The notes under the pieces were generated by a model. The model did no database searches, was not told the DNA's origin, and saw nothing but the letters and a program-made list of their open reading frames with translations. Shown here in pieces: positions 17,994-26,447 of a DNA stretch of 64,000 nt. How positions within the stretch are numbered: position 1 is the stretch's first letter; the number at the start of each line of letters is the position of its first letter. Source of the DNA: UBA2040 sp041674745 (GTDB taxonomy: Bacteria; Bacteroidota; Bacteroidia; Flavobacteriales_D; Crocinitomicaceae); assembly GCA_041674745.1 (NCBI GenBank), contig JBAYVD010000001.1, positions 1 through 64,000 of the forward strand, read 5' to 3'. Made by a program: the position numbers and the translations under genes.

Positions 17994-18679
17994 TTGAAAA
18001 CACATTTACCACCCTCCATTTTTACCAAATCCGCGGATTTTGGAATAAATTTTTTGCTTTTCGCACCATGGGATTTTCAAAAATGAATCCCTTGAAAGGA
18101 AAAGGAATGTTGGTGGGAAAATTGTTGGGAACGGGTGCTGGACTTGGTTTTTCTAGAACACCAAATTGGGGCCAATACGCTTTGCTCAGTATTTGGAAAA
18201 CCGAAGAAGACGCGGCGAATTATGTCAACCAGAGTTATTATCACCGAAAATTAAAATCCCTTTCTTACAAAGAAATCATACTTGAAATGGTTCCGTTTCA
18301 GTCCAGAGGAATTTGGGACGGGAAAAACCCCTTTCCAATGATACCTCCGAACGTGGAAGCGAATGGGCAAGTGGCCATTTTAACACGCGCAAAACTTAAA
18401 TTAAAAAACATACCCAGTTTTTGGAAACACGTCAACCCGGTGAATGAAAGTTTAAAAAATGCCAAAGGACGATTGTTTTCTGCCGGCATGGGGGAATGGC
18501 ATTTTTCGCATCCGATTACGTTTAGCGTTTGGGACAACATGGAAAGCGCCAAAGACTTTGCCTACCAGCAACATTTTCACTCTACGGCGATCAAAGATGC
18601 CCGAGATGGCGAATGGTTCAAAGAAGATTTGTTTGTGCGTTTTGAAGTGAAGCGTTTTGATACCACAGCTTTAAAATAA
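17990..18679 (+). CDS. Spheroidene monooxygenase (CrtA)-like protein
   Basis: This 229-residue protein resembles the CrtA family, haem- or oxygen-dependent ketolases of carotenoids in purple bacteria. CrtA-like features are two similar ferredoxin-like halves, the motif TRAKLKLKNIPSFWKHV in the second half, and SAGMGEWHFSHPITFSVWDN, which mirrors the CrtA signature GxGE...TFS(L/V)W. The actual substrate is uncertain, since no carotenoid gene lies nearby and its partner is a nuclease. It overlaps the exonuclease by four bases. A bidirectional hairpin terminator follows it at 18691-18714. Confidence 0.72.
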   Translation: MIENTFTTLHFYQIRGFWNKFFAFRTMGFSKMNPLKGKGMLVGKLLGTGAGLGFSRTPNWGQYALLSIWKTEEDAANYVNQSYYHRKLKSLSYKEIILEMVPFQSRGIWDGKNPFPMIPPNVEANGQVAILTRAKLKLKNIPSFWKHVNPVNESLKNAKGRLFSAGMGEWHFSHPITFSVWDNMESAKDFAYQQHFHSTAIKDARDGEWFKEDLFVRFEVKRFDTTALK

Positions 18680-18690
18680 AGGACACAAAA

Positions 18691-18714
18691 AAAGGCGATC
18701 AATTGACCGCCTTT
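18691..18714. terminator. Bidirectional intrinsic terminator
   Basis: AAAGGCG and CGCCTTT arms flank a centre that is itself a palindrome (TCAATTGA), with runs of A before and T-rich sequence after. It sits between the convergent CrtA-like gene and the lipoprotein at 18734 and can serve both. Confidence 0.8.
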
Positions 18715-18733
18715 ATAATTTTGTTATGGCTTT

Positions 18734-19111
18734 TTATTGAATAAAAACCGTTTCCTCGTTGGTTTCTTCTTCAACAATTTTAATGATTCCACTACCGGTT
18801 TCTAAGCTTTTTTTAGCAGAGATGTTTAAAACAGCCACACCAGCTTGTCCTTTTTGATACAAATCATTTAAGTTGAAAATGGCTTCACCGGCAGCATTGC
18901 TGATGGTGGTATCACCCACGTTTACTTTTCCTTGTTGTCCTGGCTCAGAAGATTCTCCGTAAAGAATCACTTTCGCTCCGGAAACAACAGCATTCGCAGA
19001 GTTTCTGATATAAATTTTGGCAATGGTATCTTTTTTCTTGTTGCACCCCATCAACGAAATGGTAGCGACACTGAAAGCAAGAATAAAAAAGAATAGAGAA
19101 TATTTTTTCAT
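18734..19111 (-). CDS. Small lipoprotein, paralogue of the next gene
   Basis: This 125-residue protein has a signal peptide ending in the lipobox LMGC (cysteine at about residue 23). A single beta-rich domain follows, with IAKIYIRNSANAVVSGAKV, a TTISNAAGEAIFNL segment and a C-terminal strand. The pattern of a variable loop, a small strand and a 'D/N-x-G-x-A-x-F' turn resembles carboxypeptidase-regulatory-like or Ig-like surface domains. I do not recognise a named family. It is the second of two tandem paralogues on the minus strand, 38 bases after its sister, and shares the order AKIY(I/V)RxS, GAKVI and (S/N)xxGxAxFN with it. Confidence 0.75.
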   Translation of the reverse strand: MKKYSLFFFILAFSVATISLMGCNKKKDTIAKIYIRNSANAVVSGAKVILYGESSEPGQQGKVNVGDTTISNAAGEAIFNLNDLYQKGQAGVAVLNISAKKSLETGSGIIKIVEEETNEETVFIQ

Positions 19112-19149
19112 GGTATTTGTTTATTGACAGTTGAAAATAAGATTCAGAA

Positions 19150-19536
19150 TCAAGGATTGAATGAAACTGTTTTAACAGAAGTATTGTGAATACGAACTCT
19201 AAAACCAGCAGCTTCACCGTAATCAACGCCTTTTTTGATAATAACGTCGAAAACTCCCACCGGATTGTCTTCGGTAGCCGTAGCGAAATAACTTTCCATG
19301 TTGAATTGCGCAAAGCCAGAAGAGTTGGTCAAAACCGTATCAACGTAGGCAAATGTTTTTGTTTGATTTTCGATATCACCGATGATAATAACCTTTGCAC
19401 CTTCAACCAATTGGTCATTTGAACTACGAACATAAATTTTCGCGAACGACGGATCTTTGTTTTTACAAGATTGCAAAAAGCCGATGGATAGGGCGATTAA
19501 GCCCAACATCATAGTTGTATAAAGTGATTTTTTCAT
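19150..19536 (-). CDS. Small lipoprotein, paralogue of the previous gene
   Basis: This 128-residue protein has a signal peptide and the lipobox LQSC (cysteine at about residue 24). The mature part begins with a short charged linker, then FAKIYVRSSNDQLVEGAKVII and SSGFAQFNMESYF, the same framework as the lipoprotein at 18734. The loops differ, so the duplication is not recent. An outer-membrane-anchored beta-sandwich is likely; the function is unknown. Its promoter would lie in the 180 bases between it and pheS, which is transcribed the other way. Confidence 0.75.
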   Translation of the reverse strand: MKKSLYTTMMLGLIALSIGFLQSCKNKDPSFAKIYVRSSNDQLVEGAKVIIIGDIENQTKTFAYVDTVLTNSSGFAQFNMESYFATATEDNPVGVFDVIIKKGVDYGEAAGFRVRIHNTSVKTVSFNP

Positions 19537-19632
19537 TTTATTTATTAAAACAGTGCGACCAAAGATAAACTATTTTTTAAAATTCCTTTAAAGAATGCCA
19601 TTTTCCTCAAAATCTTTAACTTCGCAATTATT

Positions 19633-19707
19633 ACTTCTTGTTGGTTTAAACAAAGAAGTGAAACGAAAAGTTACACGTAGAACGAAGAAAATTACACCAA
19701 GTGGTGT
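19633..19707 (+). promoter_or_regulatory. Possible structured leader of pheS
   Basis: Two hairpins lie in the pheS 5' region: ACTTCTT (19633-19639) with AAGAAGT (19653-19659), and ACACC (19694-19698) with GGTGT (19703-19707). The second ends 12 bases before the ATG. A promoter-like TAACTTCG is seen just upstream, near 19618. No leader peptide rich in Phe codons is obvious. Control of pheS by this leader is inference only. Confidence 0.3.
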
Positions 19708-19719
19708 TCAAATAAGAAA

Positions 19720-20739
19720 ATGAGAGAAAAAATTGCAAGTATTCGGGAGAAAATGAAGTCGGAAGCCGTAAAAAGCGCTGAAACTTTGGAAGCCTTTCGA
19801 ATAGCCTATTTGGGAACAAAAGGGGTGATGAAGCAGCTTTTCGGAGATTTGAAGGAAGTTGCCAACGATGAGAAAAAAGAAGTGGGTCAATTGTTGAACC
19901 AATTGCGCATGGATTTGGAAGCCGTTTATGAAAAGCACAAAGAAAATTTAGCGCAAACGGAAGATACAGATTCTAAATTGGATTTGAGTCGACCGGCTGA
20001 GGACCATAACATCGGTTCGCGTCATCCGCTTTCTTTGGTGCGCAGTGAAATCATTGAAATTTTTGCTCGAATTGGTTACAGTGTTTCAGAAGGACCGGAA
20101 ATCGAAGACGATTGGCACAATTTCTCTGCCTTGAATTTTCCGCCCGAGCATCCTGCCCGAGACATGCAAGATACCTTCTTCATCGAAAAAGGAGAAGAAG
20201 AAATCGCTTTGCGTACGCACACGTCTTCTGTGCAAGTGCGGGTGATGGAAAATTCAAAACCACCTATTCGGACCATTTCTCCAGGAAGAGTGTACCGAAA
20301 CGAAGCCATTTCTGCCAGAGCACATTGTTTTTTCCATCAAATCGAAGGCTTGTACATCGACAAAAAAGTGTCTTTCGCCGATTTGAAACAAACCTTGTTG
20401 TATTTCGCGAAAGAAATGTTTGGGGAAAAAGCCCAAATTCGTTTGCGTCCATCCTATTTTCCATTTACAGAACCGTCAGCCGAAGTGGATGTTTCCTGTA
20501 CGATTTGCAATAGCAAAGGGTGCAACGTTTGCAAATATACAGGTTGGTTGGAAATCTTGGGTTGCGGGATGGTCGACCCCAATGTTTTGGAGGCTGCTGG
20601 CATTGATTCAAATGAATACAGTGGATTTGCTTTTGGAATGGGAATAGAAAGAATTACCCAATTGAAATACAAAGTCAACGATTTGCGTTTGTACAGTGAA
20701 AATGACATTCGTTTCTTAAAACAATTTACAGCAGGATAA
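19720..20739 (+). CDS. pheS: Phenylalanine-tRNA ligase alpha subunit
   Basis: This 339-residue protein is the catalytic alpha subunit of the class II (alpha-beta)2 enzyme that charges tRNA-Phe. An N-terminal coiled coil (about 1-85) that contacts tRNA precedes the catalytic domain. Class II motifs are visible: HPLSLVRSEIIEIFARIGY (motif 1 region), GRVYRNEAISARAHCFFHQIEG (motif 2) and GFAFGMGIERITQLKY (motif 3, with the conserved arginine). The cysteine-containing EVDVSCTICNSKGCNVC segment is also seen in other family members. The beta subunit gene pheT is not in this window. ytxJ follows by only two bases. Confidence 0.97.
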   Translation: MREKIASIREKMKSEAVKSAETLEAFRIAYLGTKGVMKQLFGDLKEVANDEKKEVGQLLNQLRMDLEAVYEKHKENLAQTEDTDSKLDLSRPAEDHNIGSRHPLSLVRSEIIEIFARIGYSVSEGPEIEDDWHNFSALNFPPEHPARDMQDTFFIEKGEEEIALRTHTSSVQVRVMENSKPPIRTISPGRVYRNEAISARAHCFFHQIEGLYIDKKVSFADLKQTLLYFAKEMFGEKAQIRLRPSYFPFTEPSAEVDVSCTICNSKGCNVCKYTGWLEILGCGMVDPNVLEAAGIDSNEYSGFAFGMGIERITQLKYKVNDLRLYSENDIRFLKQFTAG

Positions 20740-20741
20740 TT

Positions 20742-21140
20742 ATGGGATGGTTCAGTTCAAAAGGCAAAGAAAACAGCGAAAAACCAGTTGTGAAAGCCAA
20801 TCTTTTGTGGAAAAATCTATCGGATACGGATCAGCTAGATGCTATTTTGGAAGACCGCACGGGCGAAAAACACGTGTTGTTTAAACACAGCACACGTTGT
20901 GTTGTTTCTGCCATGGCAAAACGACAATTGGAAAGCGAATGGCCTGCAGACAAAACGGATATCCAAGTTTGGTATCTGGATTTATTGAATCACCGGGACA
21001 TTTCCAATGCGATTGCCGAAAAAACAGGAATTTATCACCAATCTCCGCAAGCCATCGTGCTCGTTGATGGCGAAGTGAAATACCAAGATTCTCATAGTGA
21101 GATCAGTGCCCGACGAATCCTTAAGAGCCTAGAAAAATGA
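20742..21140 (+). CDS. ytxJ: Bacillithiol system redox-active protein YtxJ
   Basis: This 132-residue thioredoxin-fold protein matches the YtxJ/DUF2847 family, which accompanies bacillithiol in Firmicutes and many Bacteroidota. The motif LFKHSTRCVVSAMA supplies a single active cysteine (about residue 50), followed by a thioredoxin-like core and the cis-proline region ending in QAIVLVDGEV. It probably removes bacillithiol from mixed disulfides in the cytoplasm. It begins two bases after pheS and overlaps the next gene by four bases (ATGA), so the three genes form an operon. Bacillithiol biosynthesis genes are not in the window. Confidence 0.88.
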   Translation: MGWFSSKGKENSEKPVVKANLLWKNLSDTDQLDAILEDRTGEKHVLFKHSTRCVVSAMAKRQLESEWPADKTDIQVWYLDLLNHRDISNAIAEKTGIYHQSPQAIVLVDGEVKYQDSHSEISARRILKSLEK

Positions 21141-22228
21141 AAAAATACCTGATTATCGGATTGATCATTGCGGTGATTGCCTCGATGGTGGTTGTTCCTA
21201 TACTGAGAAACGATCGCGGAAATGCAGTTTCAGAAGACGAAGAATTTCCGGCACTTTTTTCTTTTAAAGAAAACTTGGCTACGAAATGGAACGATGTGAT
21301 TCCGATTACCTTTGAAGTGAAAAGTGATGAGGTGGTTAAAATTGATTTGGTCTACAACGACAGTATTTTTCAAACTTGGACGAATCCAAAAGGGAAAATA
21401 ACCTACCAATTCAACGCTGGTTTTTATGGTTTAGGCACGAAATCCATCAGTTTATTGTCCACCTTGAAAAATGGTGAAACGTTTTCAGACGATCGCTTGG
21501 TGCGCATTGTCTCAGACATTTCGCCAGAATCGTGGAAAGTGAAAATTGCTAAAACCTTTCCGCACAACAGCACCCATTTTATTCAAGGTTTGGAATGGAA
21601 CAACGGAACGCTGTACGAAGGAACCGGCGATCCAGGTAAACAAGGAAAAACCTTGGTTGGTATGATCGATTTAGCCTCTGGAAATTACACCAAAAAAATG
21701 GGCTTGGACGCGAATTATTTCGGTGAAGGAATTACCATTTTGAAAGATAAAATCTACCAACTAACTTATACAGAAGGCAAATGTTTTGTGTACGACAAAA
21801 ACTCGTTGACGCTAGTAAAAGATATGATTTACCAAGGAGAAGGTTGGGGTTTGTGCAACGATGGTGAATTTTTATATATGTCGAATGGTTCGGAGCGATT
21901 GACCAAAAGAAATCCAGCGGATTTTTCCATTCTTGAAACCATTGAAGTGTATGACAACAACGGACCGATTGCCAATCTAAACGAGTTGGAATATGTTGAC
22001 GGTTTGATTTATGCGAATGTTTGGCAGACCAATGCAATCATTGTCATTCAACCGGAAAACGGCAAAGTTTTGGCCACCATCAATTGCGCTGAATTGGCCA
22101 ATTTGGGACAGAATGGGGGAGACGTATTGAACGGAATCGCCTATTCGCCAGCCAATAAAATGTTCTACCTAACAGGGAAGTATTGGAACAAATTATTCGA
22201 AGTAAGTTTCGAAAAACCGGTTTTATAA
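21137..22228 (+). CDS. Glutaminyl-peptide cyclotransferase, beta-propeller type
   Basis: This 363-residue protein belongs to the plant/bacterial type of glutaminyl cyclase, a five-bladed propeller that converts N-terminal Gln to pyroglutamate with release of ammonia. An N-terminal hydrophobic helix (about 4-22) anchors it or exports it to the periplasm. The first 110 residues form an extra beta-rich domain. The cyclase part starts at FPHNSTHFIQGLEW and continues through YEGTGDPGKQG, YFGEGITILKDKIYQLTY, GEGWGLCNDGEFLYMSNGS, LNELEYVDGLIYANVW and VLNGIAYSP, all family motifs. N-terminal pyroglutamate is common on exported Bacteroidota proteins, which fits a role in secretion. It overlaps ytxJ by four bases. 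Confidence 0.9.
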   Translation: MKKYLIIGLIIAVIASMVVVPILRNDRGNAVSEDEEFPALFSFKENLATKWNDVIPITFEVKSDEVVKIDLVYNDSIFQTWTNPKGKITYQFNAGFYGLGTKSISLLSTLKNGETFSDDRLVRIVSDISPESWKVKIAKTFPHNSTHFIQGLEWNNGTLYEGTGDPGKQGKTLVGMIDLASGNYTKKMGLDANYFGEGITILKDKIYQLTYTEGKCFVYDKNSLTLVKDMIYQGEGWGLCNDGEFLYMSNGSERLTKRNPADFSILETIEVYDNNGPIANLNELEYVDGLIYANVWQTNAIIVIQPENGKVLATINCAELANLGQNGGDVLNGIAYSPANKMFYLTGKYWNKLFEVSFEKPVL

Positions 22229-22232
22229 ACGA

Positions 22233-23531
22233 TTACATCACTTCGTCCAAAGCATCACAGAAAGCAGCGATGGCGATATCCAAAACTTCTTTCGTGTGGG
22301 CTTGTGAGATAAAACCAACTTCGTACCCGCTTGGGCCGATGTAAATTCCTCTGTCCAACAATGCGTTGAATATTTTTCGGAAACCCGTCATGTCGGCGTT
22401 GATTCGCGCACTTTCACGAATGGTCGTTTGGCCATCAAAGGATAACCAGAAAATGGAACCTACCGTTACGATTTGAAAATCAAAACCTTTCACTTTTGCA
22501 TGTTCGTTGATTGCCGTAACAAAGTAGAGCGTTCGTTCCAGTTGATCTTCGTAAAACCCAGGTTTCACGCATTCTTTCAATTGCGCGATTCCCGCAGCCA
22601 TCGCAACGGGATTTCCACTCAAGGTTCCAGCTTGATAAACGGGTCCATCCGGAGAAACCATGCGCATGATTTCTTTGCTAGCGCCATACGCACCAACGGG
22701 CAAACCACCACCGATAATTTTTCCATACGTGACAATGTCCGGTGCAATATCGTACAAACCAGCCGCGCCCTCAAATCCAACACGGAAACCCGAAATGACT
22801 TCATCGAAGTGAAGCAAAACCTTGTATTCTGTGCACAGTTTGCGCAACTCCAAAAGGAATGTTTTTTCTTGTAGTAAAAGGCCATTGTTCGCCGGAATCG
22901 GTTCGATGATGGCACTCGCTATATCGTGACCGTGTTCTTCAAAACAAGCCCGCAAAGCATCGATGTGATTCAAAGGCAAAACCAAGGTTTCGTTGGCCAA
23001 GACTTCAGGAACTCCAGCCGAAGACGAGGTGCCAAAAGTAGCCAAACCACTTCCTGCGCTCACCAACATGGCATCTACGTGTCCGTGGTAGCAACCTTCG
23101 AATTTTAAAATTTTATTTTTCCCCGTGTGACCACGCGCCAAACGCAAAGCGCTCATCACGGCTTCTGTTCCCGATGAAACAAACCGAATTTTCTCAATGA
23201 AACGGTTATTGCTTAAAATCAATTCCGCCAAATCACTTTCCAATCGCGTAGGAGCGCCAAAACTGGAACCATTGTCCATGGCCTGTACCACCGCTTGAAA
23301 AACGCCTTCATTTCGATGACCCAAAACCAACGGCCCCCACGAGCAACAAAAATCAATAAACTCGTTGTCGTCTTCGTCCCAAACTCTCGCGCCAGCTCCT
23401 TTTTTCATAAACAAAGGCGCACCGTCGACCGATTTAAAGGCACGAACAGGTGAGTTCACCCCTCCAGGAAAATAGGTTTTGGCGGTTTCAAAAAGAGCTT
23501 CTGAATTGGATCGTTTGATTTTGCTTGTCAT
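22233..23531 (-). CDS. hemL: Glutamate-1-semialdehyde 2,1-aminomutase
   Basis: This 432-residue PLP enzyme makes 5-aminolevulinate from glutamate 1-semialdehyde, the last C5-pathway step toward haem. Family motifs are FPGGVNSPVRAFKSVDG at the start, SSGTEAVMSALRLARG (PLP phosphate cup), EGCYHGHVDAML, LHFDEVISGFRVG, and YGKIIGGGLPVGAYG with the Schiff-base lysine at about residue 268. The ATG at 23531 is preferred over the in-frame ATG at 23636, which would add 35 residues with no family counterpart. A -7 box (TACTTTTG on the minus strand) at 23611-23618 lies about 80 bases upstream. The gene converges on the glutaminyl cyclase gene, with four bases between the stops. Confidence 0.96.
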   Translation of the reverse strand: MTSKIKRSNSEALFETAKTYFPGGVNSPVRAFKSVDGAPLFMKKGAGARVWDEDDNEFIDFCCSWGPLVLGHRNEGVFQAVVQAMDNGSSFGAPTRLESDLAELILSNNRFIEKIRFVSSGTEAVMSALRLARGHTGKNKILKFEGCYHGHVDAMLVSAGSGLATFGTSSSAGVPEVLANETLVLPLNHIDALRACFEEHGHDIASAIIEPIPANNGLLLQEKTFLLELRKLCTEYKVLLHFDEVISGFRVGFEGAAGLYDIAPDIVTYGKIIGGGLPVGAYGASKEIMRMVSPDGPVYQAGTLSGNPVAMAAGIAQLKECVKPGFYEDQLERTLYFVTAINEHAKVKGFDFQIVTVGSIFWLSFDGQTTIRESARINADMTGFRKIFNALLDRGIYIGPSGYEVGFISQAHTKEVLDIAIAAFCDALDEVM

Positions 23532-23981
23532 AATTTCTATCGTTAATCGCTTTTTTACCGAGAAGGAAATAGGACAAAACTCCAATTTTGGAATACCTTC
23601 AAAGCAAGTACAAAAGTAAGAATTTGAAAGGAACAAGGAAGGAGTTTATAACATAAAGTGTACAACATTAGAAGTCGTAAATTTTGTCAAATAGAATGCA
23701 AAGAACAATTTAAAAAAAAGATTTTGAAATACTAAAAAACAGTTTTACTTTTACCTCGAAATGAAGACAAGTATATGTTCTATTTGTGTTCAACTACTTT
23801 ATGAAATAATATAGTTTTTTTGGATTGTTGATACAGTTTGTGTGTCAAACTGCTTTGTAAAAAACACAAGTTTTTTTGCAAATTGCGGCGGCATTTAATT
23901 TTTACTTTGTTGCAAACCGCTTTCCGAAAATATACGTATGTTTTTATTGAATAATTAACTACACTTTGAATTCTACATCTT
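23532..23981. other. 450-base AT-rich intergenic region
   Basis: This divergent gap holds a hemL -7 box (TACTTTTG, minus strand, 23611-23618). A short hairpin with arms CAGTTTG (23834-23840) and CAAACTG (23846-23852) also lies here. A TACACTTTG promoter-like box (23960-23968) precedes the T9SS gene. I see no RNA gene and no convincing coding frame. Confidence 0.5.
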
Positions 23982-26063
23982 ATGATAAAAACAATACTCT
24001 CCCCTTTGTTTCTTTGCTTGAAAGTGGCAGGTTTTTCCGGAATTAATAAGAGTGACAGCACACCTGTTTGTGATCAAAAAATGCAAATTGAAAACGCAAC
24101 TGAACATTCGATTCACGACACCTCTCTCATTACCATGGCGACCAGATTTGAATTGCTAAGAAAGCAAAGGGGTAAATACAAAGCAGCAAACGAAATCTCT
24201 CACGCATTGAAATCAATTGTCATAACGGCGTTTTTTTGTGTGATTACGAGTTTTGGCGGCTTTGCCCAAATCAATCCAAGTGATGCTTGTACAGGCGTGC
24301 CGGCACTTACGGTAAATACAAATTGTATCACAAACTCATATACATTGTCTGGGGGCTTTACGGCCACAGGACTTGTTTCTGCAACTTGCGCGACTCCAGG
24401 TTCAAATTTAACAGATGGTTGGTATAGTTTTGTGGCCACTTCATCAACAGTCAAGGTTACCGAAACAGCTAACCGAAATAGAGCAGTATCTATTTGGACG
24501 AGTTGTGGTGGCGGGACACAAAAGGGTTGTGCTTATGCTGCTTCCGGAAGCACACTTAATTTAACAGTAACCACATTGTCTCCAGGCGTTACTTATTTCT
24601 TGCAAATTCATAGACGCTCAGGGACTAGCTCTAACAGTCAAACAGGTACAATTTGTCTTTTTTCGCCAAACGACACCCCATGTACTGCAAAAAGTTTAAC
24701 TGTTAATTCAAGCTGTATAACAACTGCGGGTCAAACAAATGGTTTAACGAACAGTGGTGTTACTGCTCCTTCTTGTGCGGGTTATTTTGGTCAAGATGCC
24801 TGGTACAAAGTGGTGGTACCTGCGATGGGTTATTTGATATTTGAAACGAGTAATTTGTCAACTGCAAGCACGGCTATGGCAATTTATAGTGGCACTTGTG
24901 GTTCAGTAACCGAGATTGCTTGTAATGTGAATACGGCTAGTACAGGAATATCCAACTACAATTATATAGGAGCGGCGCTGACACCTGGAGACACCATTTT
25001 TATTCGTTTGTGGAAAACGAGTAATAGCGGCGGACTTAATATGACTTTTGATCTATGTGTTCATACGCCGAATTGTTCTTCAAATACGACAAATGATTTT
25101 TGTGAAGGTGCAGCTACCTTAACACAGAATGCTTCTGCTAATTTTGGAAGCAACACCAACTTGTATACGAATGATAACCCAGGCGATGTGGAAGTGCCTT
25201 TTTCTTGTGGAACAATTCAGAACAATTCTTGGTATTCTTTTACAGCGACTTCTGCGAATCATAATTTTAATTTTTCGGCTGCATTTGGACAAGGTTGTTC
25301 AAATGGTATTCAGGCGCGAGTATTTTCGTTTGATTTTGTTAATGGATGTTGCACGAATCCAATTTCTAAGTCAAATTGTGTGAGTAATGCAAATACCAAT
25401 GCATTTATTATTAATGCAACAGGCTTAACCATAGGAGAGACTTATTATCTAATGATTGATGGTTGGAACAATGACCAATGTAGCTTTTCGATTTCGGGTT
25501 GGTCGGCAATTGGTGTATTACCAATCAAATTAATTGAATTTACGGGTGAAGCGGAAAGTCGAACGAACCTGCTTAAATGGCGCACGGCTTCTGAAATCAA
25601 CAGCGATGTGATGGTGGTGCAAAAATCGGAAGATGGCATCAATTTTACAGCGATTGGAAGTGTGAAAGGAGCGGGGAATTCAACGACAGAAAACAAGTAC
25701 GCTTTTGAAGATTTTGACATCCACCAAACGGTAGCCTATTATCGGTTGAAGCAAATTGACTTCGACGGAACTTTTGAGTATTCCAACACCATTAGCGTCA
25801 TTCGAGAAGGAAAAATGGGATTGTTTCCCAACCCAACAAAAGGGGATATCACCCTGAAATTTGCGGACCCGATTGCCGTAGATTGGACCATTTCTTTTAC
25901 CGATTTGTATGGCAGAAACGTGACGAATTCCATTGAAAAAAGGCAAGCTAGTCAGGATCAAATGGTATTTGCCACGGACGAGTTGAAAAAAGGCTATTAT
26001 TTTGTGAAGGTGATGAACGGAAATGGAGAACAGATTTTTAATTCGAGTTTTATTAAAGAGTAA
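23982..26063 (+). CDS. T9SS-secreted protein with three Cys-rich beta repeats
   Basis: The longest frame gives 693 residues. Three repeats of about 130 residues (starting near 105, 230 and 370) share C-x-A/G, a DxWY(S/K) motif, an IWxxC strand and a GxTYxxxI strand. They resemble pre-peptidase C-terminal or Ig-like modules. A linker, GVLPIKLIEFTG, and a T9SS type A sorting domain (FPNPTKGDITLKF to the end) follow, so cell-surface export is expected. The start is uncertain. The real signal peptide (KSIVITAFFCVITSFGGFAQ) begins only near residue 77, so an ATG at 24135 or a TTG at 24207 may be the true start. The last 190 residues nearly duplicate those of the protein at 26790. Confidence 0.85.
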   Translation: MIKTILSPLFLCLKVAGFSGINKSDSTPVCDQKMQIENATEHSIHDTSLITMATRFELLRKQRGKYKAANEISHALKSIVITAFFCVITSFGGFAQINPSDACTGVPALTVNTNCITNSYTLSGGFTATGLVSATCATPGSNLTDGWYSFVATSSTVKVTETANRNRAVSIWTSCGGGTQKGCAYAASGSTLNLTVTTLSPGVTYFLQIHRRSGTSSNSQTGTICLFSPNDTPCTAKSLTVNSSCITTAGQTNGLTNSGVTAPSCAGYFGQDAWYKVVVPAMGYLIFETSNLSTASTAMAIYSGTCGSVTEIACNVNTASTGISNYNYIGAALTPGDTIFIRLWKTSNSGGLNMTFDLCVHTPNCSSNTTNDFCEGAATLTQNASANFGSNTNLYTNDNPGDVEVPFSCGTIQNNSWYSFTATSANHNFNFSAAFGQGCSNGIQARVFSFDFVNGCCTNPISKSNCVSNANTNAFIINATGLTIGETYYLMIDGWNNDQCSFSISGWSAIGVLPIKLIEFTGEAESRTNLLKWRTASEINSDVMVVQKSEDGINFTAIGSVKGAGNSTTENKYAFEDFDIHQTVAYYRLKQIDFDGTFEYSNTISVIREGKMGLFPNPTKGDITLKFADPIAVDWTISFTDLYGRNVTNSIEKRQASQDQMVFATDELKKGYYFVKVMNGNGEQIFNSSFIKE

Positions 26064-26205
26064 AAGAAAATAATTCATATCGAGTTATAGTCCTTTTATA
26101 AGCTGAATTAAAGGTCAAAATGGGTGAAATTTCGTCTATTATAAGGTAGCTTTTAGTTTTTTTGGTTCGATTATTTTGCTTGTTAATATCAAAACAACAC
26201 ACTAA

Positions 26206-26346
26206 ATGGTTGACGGCAATGCCAGAAATTGGATTGAAAAACCCTTTGAAACGCTTGTATTTATTGGAAAAAAGGCTATTTCAAAAGAATTAAAACAGGA
26301 CGGTTTAGCTGAAAAATACGGAGATGGTCCCTTAATAAATCAATGA
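26206..26346 (+). CDS. Short open frame of 46 residues, uncertain
   Basis: An ATG-to-TGA frame sits in the 384-base gap between the T9SS gene and the small secreted protein gene. Its composition looks protein-like (NARNWIEKPFETLVFIGKK), with neither a signal peptide nor a membrane segment. It may be a small gene or the tail of a lost gene. The first 140 bases of the gap hold nothing I can name. Confidence 0.25.
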   Translation: MVDGNARNWIEKPFETLVFIGKKAISKELKQDGLAEKYGDGPLINQ

Positions 26347-26385
26347 GAGTACCCAAAGCGGGTTAACTGTTTGATACTGTAAATT

Positions 26386-26415
26386 TTGTAGAATCATGAA
26401 ACAGTAGTATATTTG
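26386..26415 (+). promoter_or_regulatory. Promoter of the 26448-30209 gene pair
   Basis: TTG at 26386-26388 and TATATTTG at 26408-26415 with a 19-base spacer form a full Bacteroidota promoter. A transcript would begin about 25 bases before the ATG at 26448. Confidence 0.7.
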
Positions 26416-26447
26416 TATTATATTGATACAATATAACTCGGCATATC

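Noticed and set aside
23780..24061. 93-residue minus-strand frame in the gap before the T9SS gene
   Set aside because: It crosses the likely promoter and start of the T9SS gene and looks like AT-rich noise (many Lys, Ile and Phe) with no motif.
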